NCBI GenBank assembly: GCA_029783825.1
Contig: JAREIK010002985.1
Coordinates: 62,001-126,000, forward strand
Origin: Sapria himalayana
Lineage: Eukaryota; Streptophyta; Magnoliopsida; Malpighiales; Rafflesiaceae
DNA: 64,000 nt
Reading direction: 5' to 3'
Every line of letters begins with the position of its first letter. The first letter of the stretch is position 1. The notes under the pieces are model-generated. The model was not told the DNA's origin. It worked only from the letters and a program-made list of their open reading frames with translations, and ran no database searches. The position numbers were made by a program, and so were the translations under genes. This document shows positions 51,501 to 55,928 of the stretch, one piece after another.

Positions 51501-52604
51501 GAAGGTGCATTCTTTTCATGTATGACATTTTCTCAATGCTTTGCCGTGAGATGCTTCTCATGGGATCCCCAGAAAATATCTTTGAAAACTATGGTCTCAA
51601 GCTTTAAATAGTTGTAACATAAAATAATAATCATAAAATATGCACGCTTCAACTTTTCTCAAACATCATTAACCCTACACCTTAATTCATTATTATTGCT
51701 CATAATTTTCATTTCTTGTATTATTTAATGTATTATTTATTTTTATGATGTGCTATTAATATTCTAATTTAATTACCAAAAACAAAATCATGGCTCAAGG
51801 TTTCTCCAAAGGGATATGCAAAAAAAAAACTAATAAGAACACCTTAATCTTAAAATCTTAGCAGAACTATTAAAACTGAGACCTCAGAATTTGTTCCAGG
51901 GTAAGCCTGCCTTCATTTCGCTGCATCTCAGATTGAACTGAACCATAACACCTATCCATGACAAGACCGAGGTAGCCATCCATCTTAACAATGCCGTGAA
52001 ACGTGCACACATTCCTACACCATGCAGAAGCTCTCTGCAAGTTATCCAATTGGACGTGCATCCATTCAACATCCATCCCCTCGACCACTTCCACCTTCTT
52101 CACGGCCACACCATGCTTAAACTTCCTACCAGCCCCACTTGAAATCATGCACATCCATGTCTCAGTACCCAATCGCTTCCCTTCCCCAATTTTCCTCAAT
52201 AATTTCACCTCTCGATGACCACCCAAATCAATTAATCCACCATATATTCCTCCCGAACTAGAAGCGTTAGAAACACTGCTATGCCTCTCCTCGTACCGCC
52301 CCTCGGTAGATTCGTCGTCGTCGTCGTCCGTGCAATCGAAATCAGAATTTGGTCTTCTAGATTTTTCGGCTGAGTGTGAGTCCAGCAGTCCAAATATAGC
52401 ATAGTTCTTTGCAAGAGCATTTACAGAGTTTCCGACCACAGAGACATGGCGACACTTTGGACATGCAATAATGGCATCCGAGGAAGCAGAGAACATCTTA
52501 GAGAGACAGTCCTTGCAAAATCCATGCCCGCATTGAAGCAGTAGTGGAACTCTGTCGTCTACGTTGTACCGCATTTGGCAGACCGAGCAGCACGGAACCT
52601 TCAT
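4590..52604 (-). CDS. KEG: KEEP ON GOING (KEG) RING-kinase-ankyrin E3 ubiquitin ligase, 5' seven exons (gene continues off the left edge)
   Basis: Coding join on the minus strand: 52604-51883, 45874-45512, 39723-39493, 19288-19163, 14030-13694, 13616-13459, 4747-4590. It encodes 698 codons plus one base with no internal stop. Intron phases are 2, 2, 2, 2, 0, 2 and 1, and each junction completes a codon expected from KEG homologues. Domains: RING-HCa finger about residues 5-52, acidic linker about 88-106, kinase-like domain about 131-420, ankyrin repeats from about 465 to the window edge. KEG proteins are roughly 1,600 residues and end in HERC2-like repeats, so more than half of the protein lies outside the window. 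In Arabidopsis KEG is a trans-Golgi/early endosome E3 ligase that ubiquitinates ABI5 and related ABF factors and restrains ABA signalling (family knowledge). Exons are near 4% of the span. Open frames and conserved motifs argue for a live gene. The family call is very secure; expression is not shown. Confidence 0.95.
5590..7150 (-). mobile_element. Copia relic: RT and RNase H
   Basis: The minus strand near 5,960-5,810 reads FYHDNHVTHCIAV, then HIEIDC, parallel to the Copia RNase H segment YCDNQSA...HIEIDCHF. Upstream, the RT motif is YVKD at 6593-6582 (YVDD expected), in the context VMYVKDIIII. Many stops. The same text recurs at 24.9-27.2 and 27.2-28.4 kb. Confidence 0.75.
7580..9000 (-). 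mobile_element. Copia relic: reverse transcriptase C-terminal part
   Basis: The minus-strand frame 8363-8124 reads IIQLNEYFLTQFQMNDLRRL, then IYFFDIKVTYS and YMRYILDILTEVSNLAC, the Copia RT segment after YVDD (usually IxxLKxxLxxxFxMKDLGxxxYFLGIE...RKYxxDLLxExxM). It lies immediately upstream, in transcription sense, of the 5,590-7,150 copy. Parts of 7,740-7,920 match 6,000-6,160, so these are two copies in direct tandem. Confidence 0.75.
9255..10250 (+). mobile_element. Copia integrase relic on the plus strand
   Basis: 9255-9665 is open and contains LIHLDIYRSCKTIIYDSLRYF and FIDNYILYT, the start of the Copia integrase core (HxDVWGP...GxxYFVTFIDDYSR). 9776-9970 continues KEITERNNRFIVKIVRTLIL, then YFWREIILTTNFIINQ, matching the core end (NGVAERKNRHL...FWxEAxxTAxYLINR). 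The two parts are in different frames with sequence missing between them. Opposite in orientation to KEG. Confidence 0.8.
12770..12990 (+). mobile_element. SINE-like, tRNA-related unit
   Basis: A B-box-like GAGTTCGATCCTC lies near 12,870, preceded by an A-box-like ACTAGTGGGGATGA near 12,833. The unit is GC-richer than its surroundings. No clear tail or target duplication was identified, so this is a weak call. Confidence 0.35.
13459..13616 (-). CDS. KEG: KEG exon 6: ankyrin repeats
   Basis: A 158-base exon, residues 594-646. It begins ELLLAGADPNAVDDEGES, the consensus loop and helix start of an ankyrin repeat, and continues VLHTAVAMKHTDCALVLLEN and CRSMSFSNSKKL. The acceptor is ATGGCAG|GAG and the donor AC|GTAAAT. 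The split Thr codon is completed by the first base of exon 7, 8.7 kb away. Longer open frames seen across this exon on the plus strand are antisense shadows. Confidence 0.94.
13617..13693 (-). other. KEG intron 5 (77 bp)
   Basis: Donor GTAGGC, acceptor ATGGCAG, phase 0. It is the only short intron of the gene in this window. It contains a T-rich tract (TTTCTTGGTTTTTGTGTTC) ahead of the acceptor. Removing it joins SML to ELLLAGADPN, as in homologous proteins. Confidence 0.9.
13694..14030 (-). CDS. KEG: KEG exon 5: first ankyrin repeats
   Basis: Encodes residues 481-593. Ankyrin signatures are clear: GLTALHLACRHGSAELV (507-523), KDGVPPLVLAVASGSLDCV (539-557) and REGFGPSIAHVCAYHGHPG (572-590). 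The acceptor is ATGTAG|G and the exon ends CTT|GTAGGC in phase 0, where homologues usually have Arg and this gene has Leu593 before ELLLAGAD. The donor is weak, but it lies only 77 bases from a good acceptor and the join gives an uninterrupted ankyrin repeat. Ankyrin repeats in KEG are thought to contribute to substrate binding, including ABI5 (family knowledge). Confidence 0.94.
14100..15350 (-). mobile_element. Copia relics next to KEG exon 5
   Basis: Includes LTR-like phrases (ATTGAGGCCCCCCATAATTG near 14,264 and ATTGAGGCAACCCAC near 14,875), which recall the LTR at 24.4-24.9 kb. RT/RNase H flanking text at 14,560-14,740 parallels 7,990-8,120. The relics begin about 70 bases from the exon 5 acceptor. 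No readable protein remains. Confidence 0.5.
15620..16160. repeat. Dispersed repeat, second copy of the 1,730-2,400 segment
   Basis: Shared anchors in order are a GAAAGATTCTC...AAAACTTTA segment, an AATATAT...GATACAATAA-type stretch, and TTTAGTACTAGAATAACCAAGAAAAATA against AAGTATTAGAGTAATCAAGAAAAATA. Probably part of a retroelement, but no protein domain can be read. Confidence 0.5.
18030..18290 (+). mobile_element. Copia RT N-terminal relic
   Basis: The plus strand reads YNIK, LIMNEFT, IIDINYEDIFHQLLN, equivalent to the Copia RT opening (ARLVAKGFTQ...GIDYEETFSPV). It is one of the few plus-strand Copia pieces and is truncated after about 90 codons. Confidence 0.65.
19163..19288 (-). CDS. 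KEG: KEG exon 4: linker between kinase and ankyrin repeats
   Basis: A 126-base exon, residues 439-481 including both split codons. It reads EFENYPGSNITEQLPELKMG, then a short SNPSHLHRLISEGDVTGVR segment that matches the helix leading into the KEG ankyrin array. The acceptor is GACTGACAG|T and the donor AG|GTTAGT. It is isolated by 20.2 kb of intron upstream and 5.1 kb downstream. It is too short to stand out as an open frame, so it was placed by matching the expected protein and by phase: AA from exon 3 plus T gives Asn, and AG is left for exon 5 to complete as Arg. Confidence 0.93.
19860..20900 (-). mobile_element. Copia fragment: protease and integrase relics
   Basis: The protease remnant DFWIIDSRVNTHVI lies near 20,805-20,750 on the minus strand, with Arg in place of the Gly of the catalytic DSG. 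Integrase at 20168-19944 reads YLRKNFNFYKFFEKIK and EMIHQISF, ending IAERKN, the conserved C-terminal end of the Copia integrase core. A 21-base direct duplication (repeat of NMSKCD) lies at about 20,034-20,075. Most of the remainder is degenerate. Confidence 0.75.
20948..22835. mobile_element. Probable hAT-like element of another family
   Basis: The left part (20,970-21,130) has repeated GAGGCGTGCC and AAGGCGTACC words, and the right part (22,745-22,830) the complementary CGCCTCGCCTCAC and TTTTGCCTTTTAAAAC. This arrangement is common at the ends of plant hAT elements. Terminal repeats are weak (GTTTTTAAAG against GTTTTAAAAGG) and no target duplication was found. The interior is AT-rich with no transposase that I can read. 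Confidence 0.45.
22970..24386 (-). mobile_element. Copia fragment: protease and integrase N-terminal relics
   Basis: On the minus strand, a LLDLRENTYVIG-like stretch near 23,800-23,750 corresponds to the protease WIIDSGA segment. 23397-23188 matches the start of the integrase core (YIWGSYKIIIYDDLKN). Part of 24,080-24,390 is unassigned leader or gag. The frame is broken. Confidence 0.7.
24387..24398 (-). other. Copia primer-binding site after the LTR
   Basis: Minus strand TAGTATCAAAGC, ten of twelve bases matching the initiator-methionine tRNA primer site TGGTATCAGAGC. It is separated by three bases from the LTR end. Confidence 0.65.
24402..24938 (-). repeat. Copia LTR (537 bp)
   Basis: On the minus strand it begins TGTTGAGGTTTAATTTAG and ends TTTTGCCACA. 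It contains a TG/CA microsatellite and a TA run (24,518-24,552). It is followed by a primer-site-like sequence (24387-24398) and preceded by Copia RNase H and 3' sequence, so it could serve as the 3' LTR of one element and the 5' LTR of the next. Confidence 0.72.
24940..27200 (-). mobile_element. Copia retrotransposon fragment: RT, RNase H and 3' region
   Basis: The RT catalytic motif YVDD is intact at 26765-26754, followed on the minus strand by RNase H-like text near 25,700-25,590 that parallels 5,800-5,960. The 3' untranslated part (25,118-24,940) precedes the LTR. It is truncated at about 27,200 and carries a GC-rich hAT-family insertion at about 25,125-25,578. Stops and frameshifts throughout. 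Confidence 0.75.
25125..25578. mobile_element. GC-rich hAT-family element inside Copia 3' region
   Basis: About 450 bases of CATGCC, GACCCAGC and GGCCA words, standing out sharply from AT-rich Copia DNA on both sides. The right end TTTGTCCCATCTA resembles the family terminus TTGACACCTCTA; the left end is not clear. Translations across it are shadows of the GC-rich sequence, not genes. Confidence 0.6.
32182..35751 (-). mobile_element. Inner hAT (Ac-like) element with decayed transposase
   Basis: The left end is TAGGTGTGTCAAATGGGC and the right end, read inward, TAGAGGTGTCAATTGGGC, with GC-rich subterminal regions (32,190-32,310 and 35,200-35,740). The flanks CAATAAAG (32174-32181) and CAACAAGA (35752-35759) are a diverged 8-bp target duplication. 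The paralogous uninterrupted sequence at about 435-443 of this window has a single TGATAAGA there, so the site is confirmed by an empty-site comparison. Length 3,570 bp. The transposase is on the minus strand. Confidence 0.88.
32762..34790 (-). pseudogene. hAT (Ac/DAYSLEEPER-like) transposase, degenerate
   Basis: Read on the minus strand the pieces lie in family order. A BED zinc-finger remnant (34,580-34,440) has GTGHLKRHVELC but Tyr where the first two zinc-binding Cys are expected. A segment at 34427-34221 has ELGRNDMVRLIILMGLSITF and DPRVARIMQ. The catalytic-region part at 34085-33891 has YKIQNKIFSITFNNISNNEVA. The hATC dimerisation domain is open from 33349 to 32762, with ILQWWKS, FPVLSRMTRDLLTPPVS, SESAFSVV and DRRSRLRPDIVEVL. 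The C-terminus is acidic. Frames are broken between the parts, so it cannot make a full transposase. The remaining 195-codon frame is the best preserved transposon coding piece in the window. Confidence 0.88.
38449..38460 (-). other. Copia primer-binding site
   Basis: Minus strand TGGTAATAGAGC, ten of twelve bases identical to TGGTATCAGAGC, the site complementary to initiator methionine tRNA that plant Copia elements use. It sits directly after the CA end of the LTR. Confidence 0.7.
38461..38684 (-). repeat. Copia 5' LTR (shortened)
   Basis: On the minus strand it starts TGTTGAGATTTAG and ends TTGAAACA, a TG...CA unit of 224 bp. The start matches the LTR at 24,402-24,938 (TGTTGAGGTTTAA), and the interiors share A-rich text, so this one appears internally deleted. 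It is followed directly by the primer-binding site. Confidence 0.7.
39407..39442. repeat. AAAT microsatellite beside KEG exon 3
   Basis: About nine AAATA/AAAT units lie within 60 bases downstream of the exon 3 donor, in intron 3. Confidence 0.85.
39493..39723 (-). CDS. KEG: KEG exon 3: end of kinase C-lobe
   Basis: Encodes residues 362-439 between split codons. It starts CTCTGCAG|G TGG, completing the Pro codon and giving PWAGQSAEEIYRSVVKARK, then VGVGIPRELWKMIGECLQF, KRPSFNSML and FLRHLQELP. All are hallmark KEG segments of the kinase C-lobe; the Trp-Lys-Met-Ile segment and the Arg412-Pro413 pair are typical of the lobe's last helices. The donor AA|GTATGA leaves AA, which exon 4 completes as an Asn codon. 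The open frame runs through the donor for about eight more codons before a stop, so the true exon end rests on homology and phase. Confidence 0.95.
40171..40719. mobile_element. Complete non-autonomous hAT element with perfect 8-bp target duplication
   Basis: The left end reads TAGAGGTGTCAATTAGGCC and the right end, read inward on the other strand, TAGAGGTGTCAAATGGGCC, so the terminal inverted repeats match with few differences. ATTTGAAT flanks it on both sides (40163-40170 and 40720-40727), the 8-bp duplication typical of hAT transposition. The 549-bp body is GC-rich with many GCACGGC and CATGCC words and no transposase. It must have been mobilised by a relative such as the larger hAT elements in intron 3. 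The exact duplication suggests it is one of the younger insertions here. Confidence 0.93.
44205..44591. mobile_element. Short GC-rich hAT-family element, degraded left end
   Basis: The right end is TTGGACACATCTA, which matches the family terminus TTGACACCTCTA with changes. The interior is full of CATGCC, GGGTC and GAGCC words shared with the other hAT elements. The left terminus near 44,205-44,215 (GTTACATCAAT) is only weakly similar, and no convincing target duplication was seen. Confidence 0.6.
45512..45874 (-). CDS. KEG: KEG exon 2: kinase catalytic loop, DFG-equivalent and activation segment
   Basis: Encodes residues 242-361 plus the split codons at both ends. It opens YGADIARGVAELHAAGV and contains the catalytic loop as CININPSNLLLD. 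The usual HRD aspartate is Asn262 and the usual loop lysine is Asn264. The metal-binding motif is DYG (280-282) instead of DFG, as in other KEGs. The APE motif is YTAPEVW at 317-323, and DAWSFGC at 345-351 is the F-helix. The acceptor is CTGTAG|A and the donor CC|GTATGT, a textbook plant donor. The reading frame would otherwise run on for only six codons beyond the donor. The length of 363 bases fits the phases on either side. Confidence 0.95.
46530..47160 (-). mobile_element. Copia retrotransposon fragment (region between integrase and RT)
   Basis: Resembles the segment at about 28,790-29,280 of the larger Copia copy. Shared stretches include ATCTCTCCTT followed by a CACATCTC block and a GAAAAGTCTCAC-like block, and on the minus strand the run that encodes the GRxKMILC-type segment after integrase. 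It has frameshifts and stops throughout and is cut at about 47,160 where the long repeat begins. Confidence 0.6.
47163..49862 (+). repeat. Left copy of a long dispersed repeat, probably an LTR of a large retrotransposon
   Basis: Aligns by eye over its whole length with 58,871-61,682 in the same orientation. Shared anchors are TTAGGTACAT at the start, TTTAGTCCAGATATCAAT, a long block of GTCATG-type short repeats, a TATA-like GTATAAAA (48633-48640) followed by a purine stretch, GCACCAAGC, and ACTAGAATTGA near the end. A TATA box with downstream leader inside a repeat of this size suggests an LTR. I could not fix TG/CA ends. It lies directly after a truncated Copia fragment, so it may have inserted into or replaced part of it. 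Confidence 0.7.
51883..52604 (-). CDS. KEG: KEG exon 1: start codon, RING finger, acidic linker, kinase N-lobe
   Basis: Encodes residues 1-241, with the last codon split. The RING ligands read C6-x2-C9-x15-C25-x-H27-x2-C30-x2-C33-x14-C48-x2-C51, the HCa arrangement that recruits the E2 enzyme. Next comes an Asp-rich stretch around residues 90-98 and a Ser-rich linker. The kinase N-lobe follows with a degenerate glycine loop (IGEGKRLG) near 139 and the lysine of the VAVKK motif at 169/170. The exon ends at LTLEQILR, where KEG homologues also have a junction. The start is supported because an in-frame TAG lies six codons upstream of MKVPCCSVC and no other in-frame ATG intervenes. The donor is AG|GTCTCA (51882-51881), weak at +3 to +5, yet it restores the phase needed by exon 2. 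Confidence 0.95.
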
Positions 52605-53129
52605 CCTTTTCCTGCACTTCTATTTTCTCCTGGTTATCTCTCATGGGTAGTAATTACATTGGTGATCAATATAGACTCTTTGATCAAAAGCAGATCCATG
52701 AGAGGATTGACGATGGATGAAATAAACGGTGCAGACTGCAGTTTTTATTTTTTATTTTTTTGAAATTTCGTACAGTGTTGTGTTACTGTTGCAGACCCCC
52801 TCTGCTGCGAGCTTGCCTGAAGATGTGCGGTCCACAAGCATGAGCAGCACTGAACCTGTTCTGAAGAACATGGACTAGCGTCATCATCTTTTCGCTAGTT
52901 ACGGAGACATTACATTAGCCACCAAAAAACGAGAATTCACGATCGCCAAAAAATATATAAACATTATATTTTTATTCCCAAAACATATATATTTTCGCTC
53001 CCAAAACTTATTTATATTATATAGGTTAATATGTATTTAAATAAATAAATAAATACACACACACACACATACATAATGGATTTTCAAATTCAAAAATCTG
53101 ATTTATTATTTTAATATATAAATTATATA

Positions 53130-53165
53130 TATATATATATTTATTTATTTATTTATTTATTTATT
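53130..53165. repeat. TA and TTTA microsatellites
   Basis: A short TA run is followed by about eight TTTA units immediately before the 105-bp duplication. Confidence 0.85.
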
Positions 53166-53178
53166 TATAAGTTTATAT

Positions 53179-53329
53179 ACATATAAATATGTATATTTAT
53201 AAATATTTATATTTATTAGTTTATTACATGTACATATATATATATTTTATTTATTTATTTATTTGTTTGTTTATGAGTTTAATACATATAAATATGTATA
53301 TTTATAAATATTTATATTTATTAGTTTAT
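53179..53329. repeat. Direct duplication of about 105 bp in AT-rich DNA upstream of KEG
   Basis: A 46-base segment at 53179-53224 recurs without change at 53284-53329. The bases preceding each copy (TTTA runs followed by a GTTTA segment) also resemble each other, so the duplicated unit is about 105 bases. Long plus-strand frames rich in Tyr and Ile across it are translation of simple sequence, not genes. Confidence 0.8.
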
Positions 53330-53526
53330 ACATGCGCCATATATGTATATAAACCTATGAAATCACGTACACACGTGAGGCCAAATGTAAATATGCTTGA
53401 CTTAAATTTCATGCTTATTACCATAATTTCATGTTATATATGTACATATGTAACTAAATTGTCAAATGTTTCCCAATATATGTCCATAATTCAATGGCTA
53501 CTTACACATATATCTAATGATTGTGA

Positions 53527-54298
53527 TTGAGGTATCAAATGGACCGTGTCGTGCCAGCACGACCCATTTTTAGGTAGCCTAGTCAAGCCACCATATAGTG
53601 TCGGGCATGCCCAATAAGGAAGTCATGTTGTGCCTGGCAAGGCATGACTTGTAGTCTATCCGGCCCGACATGACACAGCCACCACAAATCCGAGCGAAAT
53701 TGTGCCTTTCATAATGGGTCATTTTAGGTCATATAGAATTGTGACTTTCGCACGGAACACTTGCTGCATGCATGTGCTAGCTTTAGCCATTGGAACCCCA
53801 GTGGCTGCATGCATGTGCTAGCTTTAGCCATTGGAACCCCAGTGGCTGCATGCAAGCAGGCCACATGCACATCATTGCATGCTAAGTAAGGCTCACAAAT
53901 GATCCACCACATCTACATGGCAAGTTTCATTAAAAAAACTTGCCGCGTGTATGTGGTGGATTGATTTTAAAAAAAACTAATTATCATTTAAAAAAATTTG
54001 GTCCAGCCAAGGCAAGCATGGACCAAGTGGACTGCTTGTGCTTTATTGTCCATGATCCTGACTCCTAATTCATGATTACCATGCCAGTGGACCGTGCCAA
54101 TAGACCATGTATATGGGTCCTGCCTAGCCTAGCATGAAGCACGACAACCACTAGCCCAGTATGTCAGGTGTAGTGCCTCAGGCCAACATGATATGGATTC
54201 AGGCATGGTTTTGGACCATGCCGTGCCAGGCCATGCATAACTCATTTGGGTCGTGCTTCATGCCGTGCTTGAGCCAACCAAACCATTTGATACCTATG
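53527..54298. mobile_element. hAT-family element upstream of KEG
   Basis: The left end is TTGAGGTATCAAATGGACC and the right end, read inward, CATAGGTATCAAATGGTTTGG; these are terminal inverted repeats of the same type as the other elements. The interior of about 770 bp is GC-rich with CATGCC/GTGCC words, and no transposase is present. Flanks share GATT at each border but not a clean 8-bp duplication. The element sits about 920 bases upstream of the KEG start codon. Confidence 0.8.
53763..53854. repeat. 41-bp tandem duplication inside the upstream hAT element
   Basis: Two identical 41-base units (53763-53803 and 53804-53844), each beginning GCTGCATGCATGTGCTAG, are followed by a partial third copy (GCTGCATGCA, 53845-53854). 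Confidence 0.95.
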
Positions 54299-54537
54299 AT
54301 TTATGGTATCATAATAAAATATTAAATAACACAGATTGAGATGATCCGAAAAAGAAAATCCAAGTTGTTGGAACACAACCACATGGCATGAAATTCATAG
54401 GCTTTGCAAACAAAAATTCATGATATTAATTACCATAAGATATGGTGTCTAAATCCTTCATTCTCCAAGAAAAATATAAGATTCATCATGAGATTCTGAT
54501 TCAAGAGGGGTGTGACAAGAAGAGAGACTGAGAAATA

Positions 54538-54545
54538 GAGAGAGG

Positions 54546-54580
<35 letters not shown>

Positions 54581-54586
54581 GGGGAG
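54538..54586. repeat. AG microsatellite ending in a poly-G tract
   Basis: About 14 GA units are followed by a run of G and GGGA. Such tracts are prone to length change and sequencing error. Confidence 0.9.
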
Positions 54587-55690
54587 GGAGGGATGAAAAA
54601 ATAAATCACAAAAAATTACATTTGGTAAAAGAAGGGAAAATATTCTTTTTAGGGATTTATCCCCTTCGAGTAAGAAATAGTTCAACTAATTTCCCATTAA
54701 TAAAATAATATTTTTTACATGAGCATCAATGAATCTTATTGGTGAGAAGAGAGAGAATCAGTGAAATCACTATAAGAAATCTTGCATTATCATCCAAGTA
54801 TGTATTTTAGTTCATTCTACAATGGCTTAAGGGTCAAATTAGAAACATTGTCTTTGACTTCCTCCAAGACAGCTTCATTTTTTTAGTAGGAAATTCAATT
54901 CATTAGACATCACAACTTGAATTTTACCACATGGCATGCTCTTGCTCAATTAAGGATGCAATTTTCAAAGTGTTGCTGCGAAGTGGACCCAACACCACTA
55001 TTTGATATCCATTAATGATAACTCAGTTGACAAGGTATTGCAAACTAGTTGCTATTAATTTATTCTCTCAAGGTGTTGCAAACTAATTATCATGTCAGTT
55101 CTTCATTTGACGATCCAGTTTGCAATGTATTGTAAGTTATATGCTACTAATAACTTTAAGAAACTAGAGTTATTCTATTCACTCTCTTGCTTATTCTCAA
55201 TAAAAAAAGAATAAATCTTTACTTTTAAGTACTTTAATGTGTACATATACTATCATATTTTATTTATTTTTAAATTGTATTTATATTTGTTCAATTTATT
55301 TAGATTATTTTTGTGCAGAAAACAAATTATTACATCCAGAAGATTAAAAGATGGCTTATGGGGATATAGAAATTACTAAAAAAAATCCAAGAGAACAATG
55401 CTTGCTAAGCGCACACACACACACACACACACACACATACCAATGACATGGTATTTGGATTGTTGGGATGAGGAATGAGTAACCTTTAGATTATGAATTT
55501 GATCCCCAACAGCTACCCTCCACTACTAGGATGGATATATTGTGTCTTTCTAAGGGGTTTGAGTGGTTGCCCCATCGTTCAATTGGGTGGGGGTCTAACC
55601 TGGTAACTCTGTGTGTGTGAAAGTATTTATATGTATATAAATATATATGTAAATATGTAGATAGATATGTATATATAATAAAATATGTAT

Positions 55691-55693
<3 letters not shown>

Positions 55694-55725
<32 letters not shown>
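55694..55725. repeat. TG microsatellite
   Basis: About 15 TG units. Similar CA/TG runs stand at 55,411-55,438 and 55,899-55,925. Confidence 0.9.
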
Positions 55726-55726
<1 letters not shown>

Positions 55727-55894
55727 TGAGTGTTTGTGTTTGAAATGGCAATGAAAGATTGGAAGGCAATGGAAGTTAATATGTATGTGGATATATTTTT
55801 ATAAAAAGTTATGGAGAAGTTTTTAAAAACTTCTCCATGCAAAGAACGATTTATGAAGAGAAAAGGATTGAGTGCAATGAAATATATACATACA

Positions 55895-55928
<34 letters not shown>

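Larger units (their letters stand above)
45875..51882 (-). other. KEG intron 1 (6,008 bp): one long LTR-like repeat, a Copia scrap and unassigned DNA
   Basis: From the exon 1 donor leftwards: 49,870-51,880 is AT-rich with a purine-rich patch near 51,230-51,420 and no coding similarity that I recognise. 47,163-49,862 is the left copy of the 2.8-kb repeat. 46,530-47,160 is a Copia remnant. 45,880-46,520 shows nothing I can name. No open frame here looks like a gene. Confidence 0.85.
52605..53526 (-). promoter_or_regulatory. Presumed 5' leader and promoter region of KEG
   Basis: The sequence between the start codon and the nearest transposon. Reading toward the gene, an in-frame TAG stands six codons before the ATG, and an out-of-frame ATG at 52644-52642 opens a 48-codon frame that overlaps the RING coding start. 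AT-rich candidate TATA stretches occur near 52750 and near 53015-53030, but none can be chosen by eye. From 53,100 to 53,330 it is almost pure A/T with TTTA runs and a diverged direct duplication. No transcription start can be claimed. Confidence 0.4.

Noticed and set aside
53189..53530. Plus-strand 113-codon frame rich in Tyr and Ile
   Set aside because: Translation of the duplicated A/T-only segment; the internal protein repeat is the 105-bp DNA duplication.
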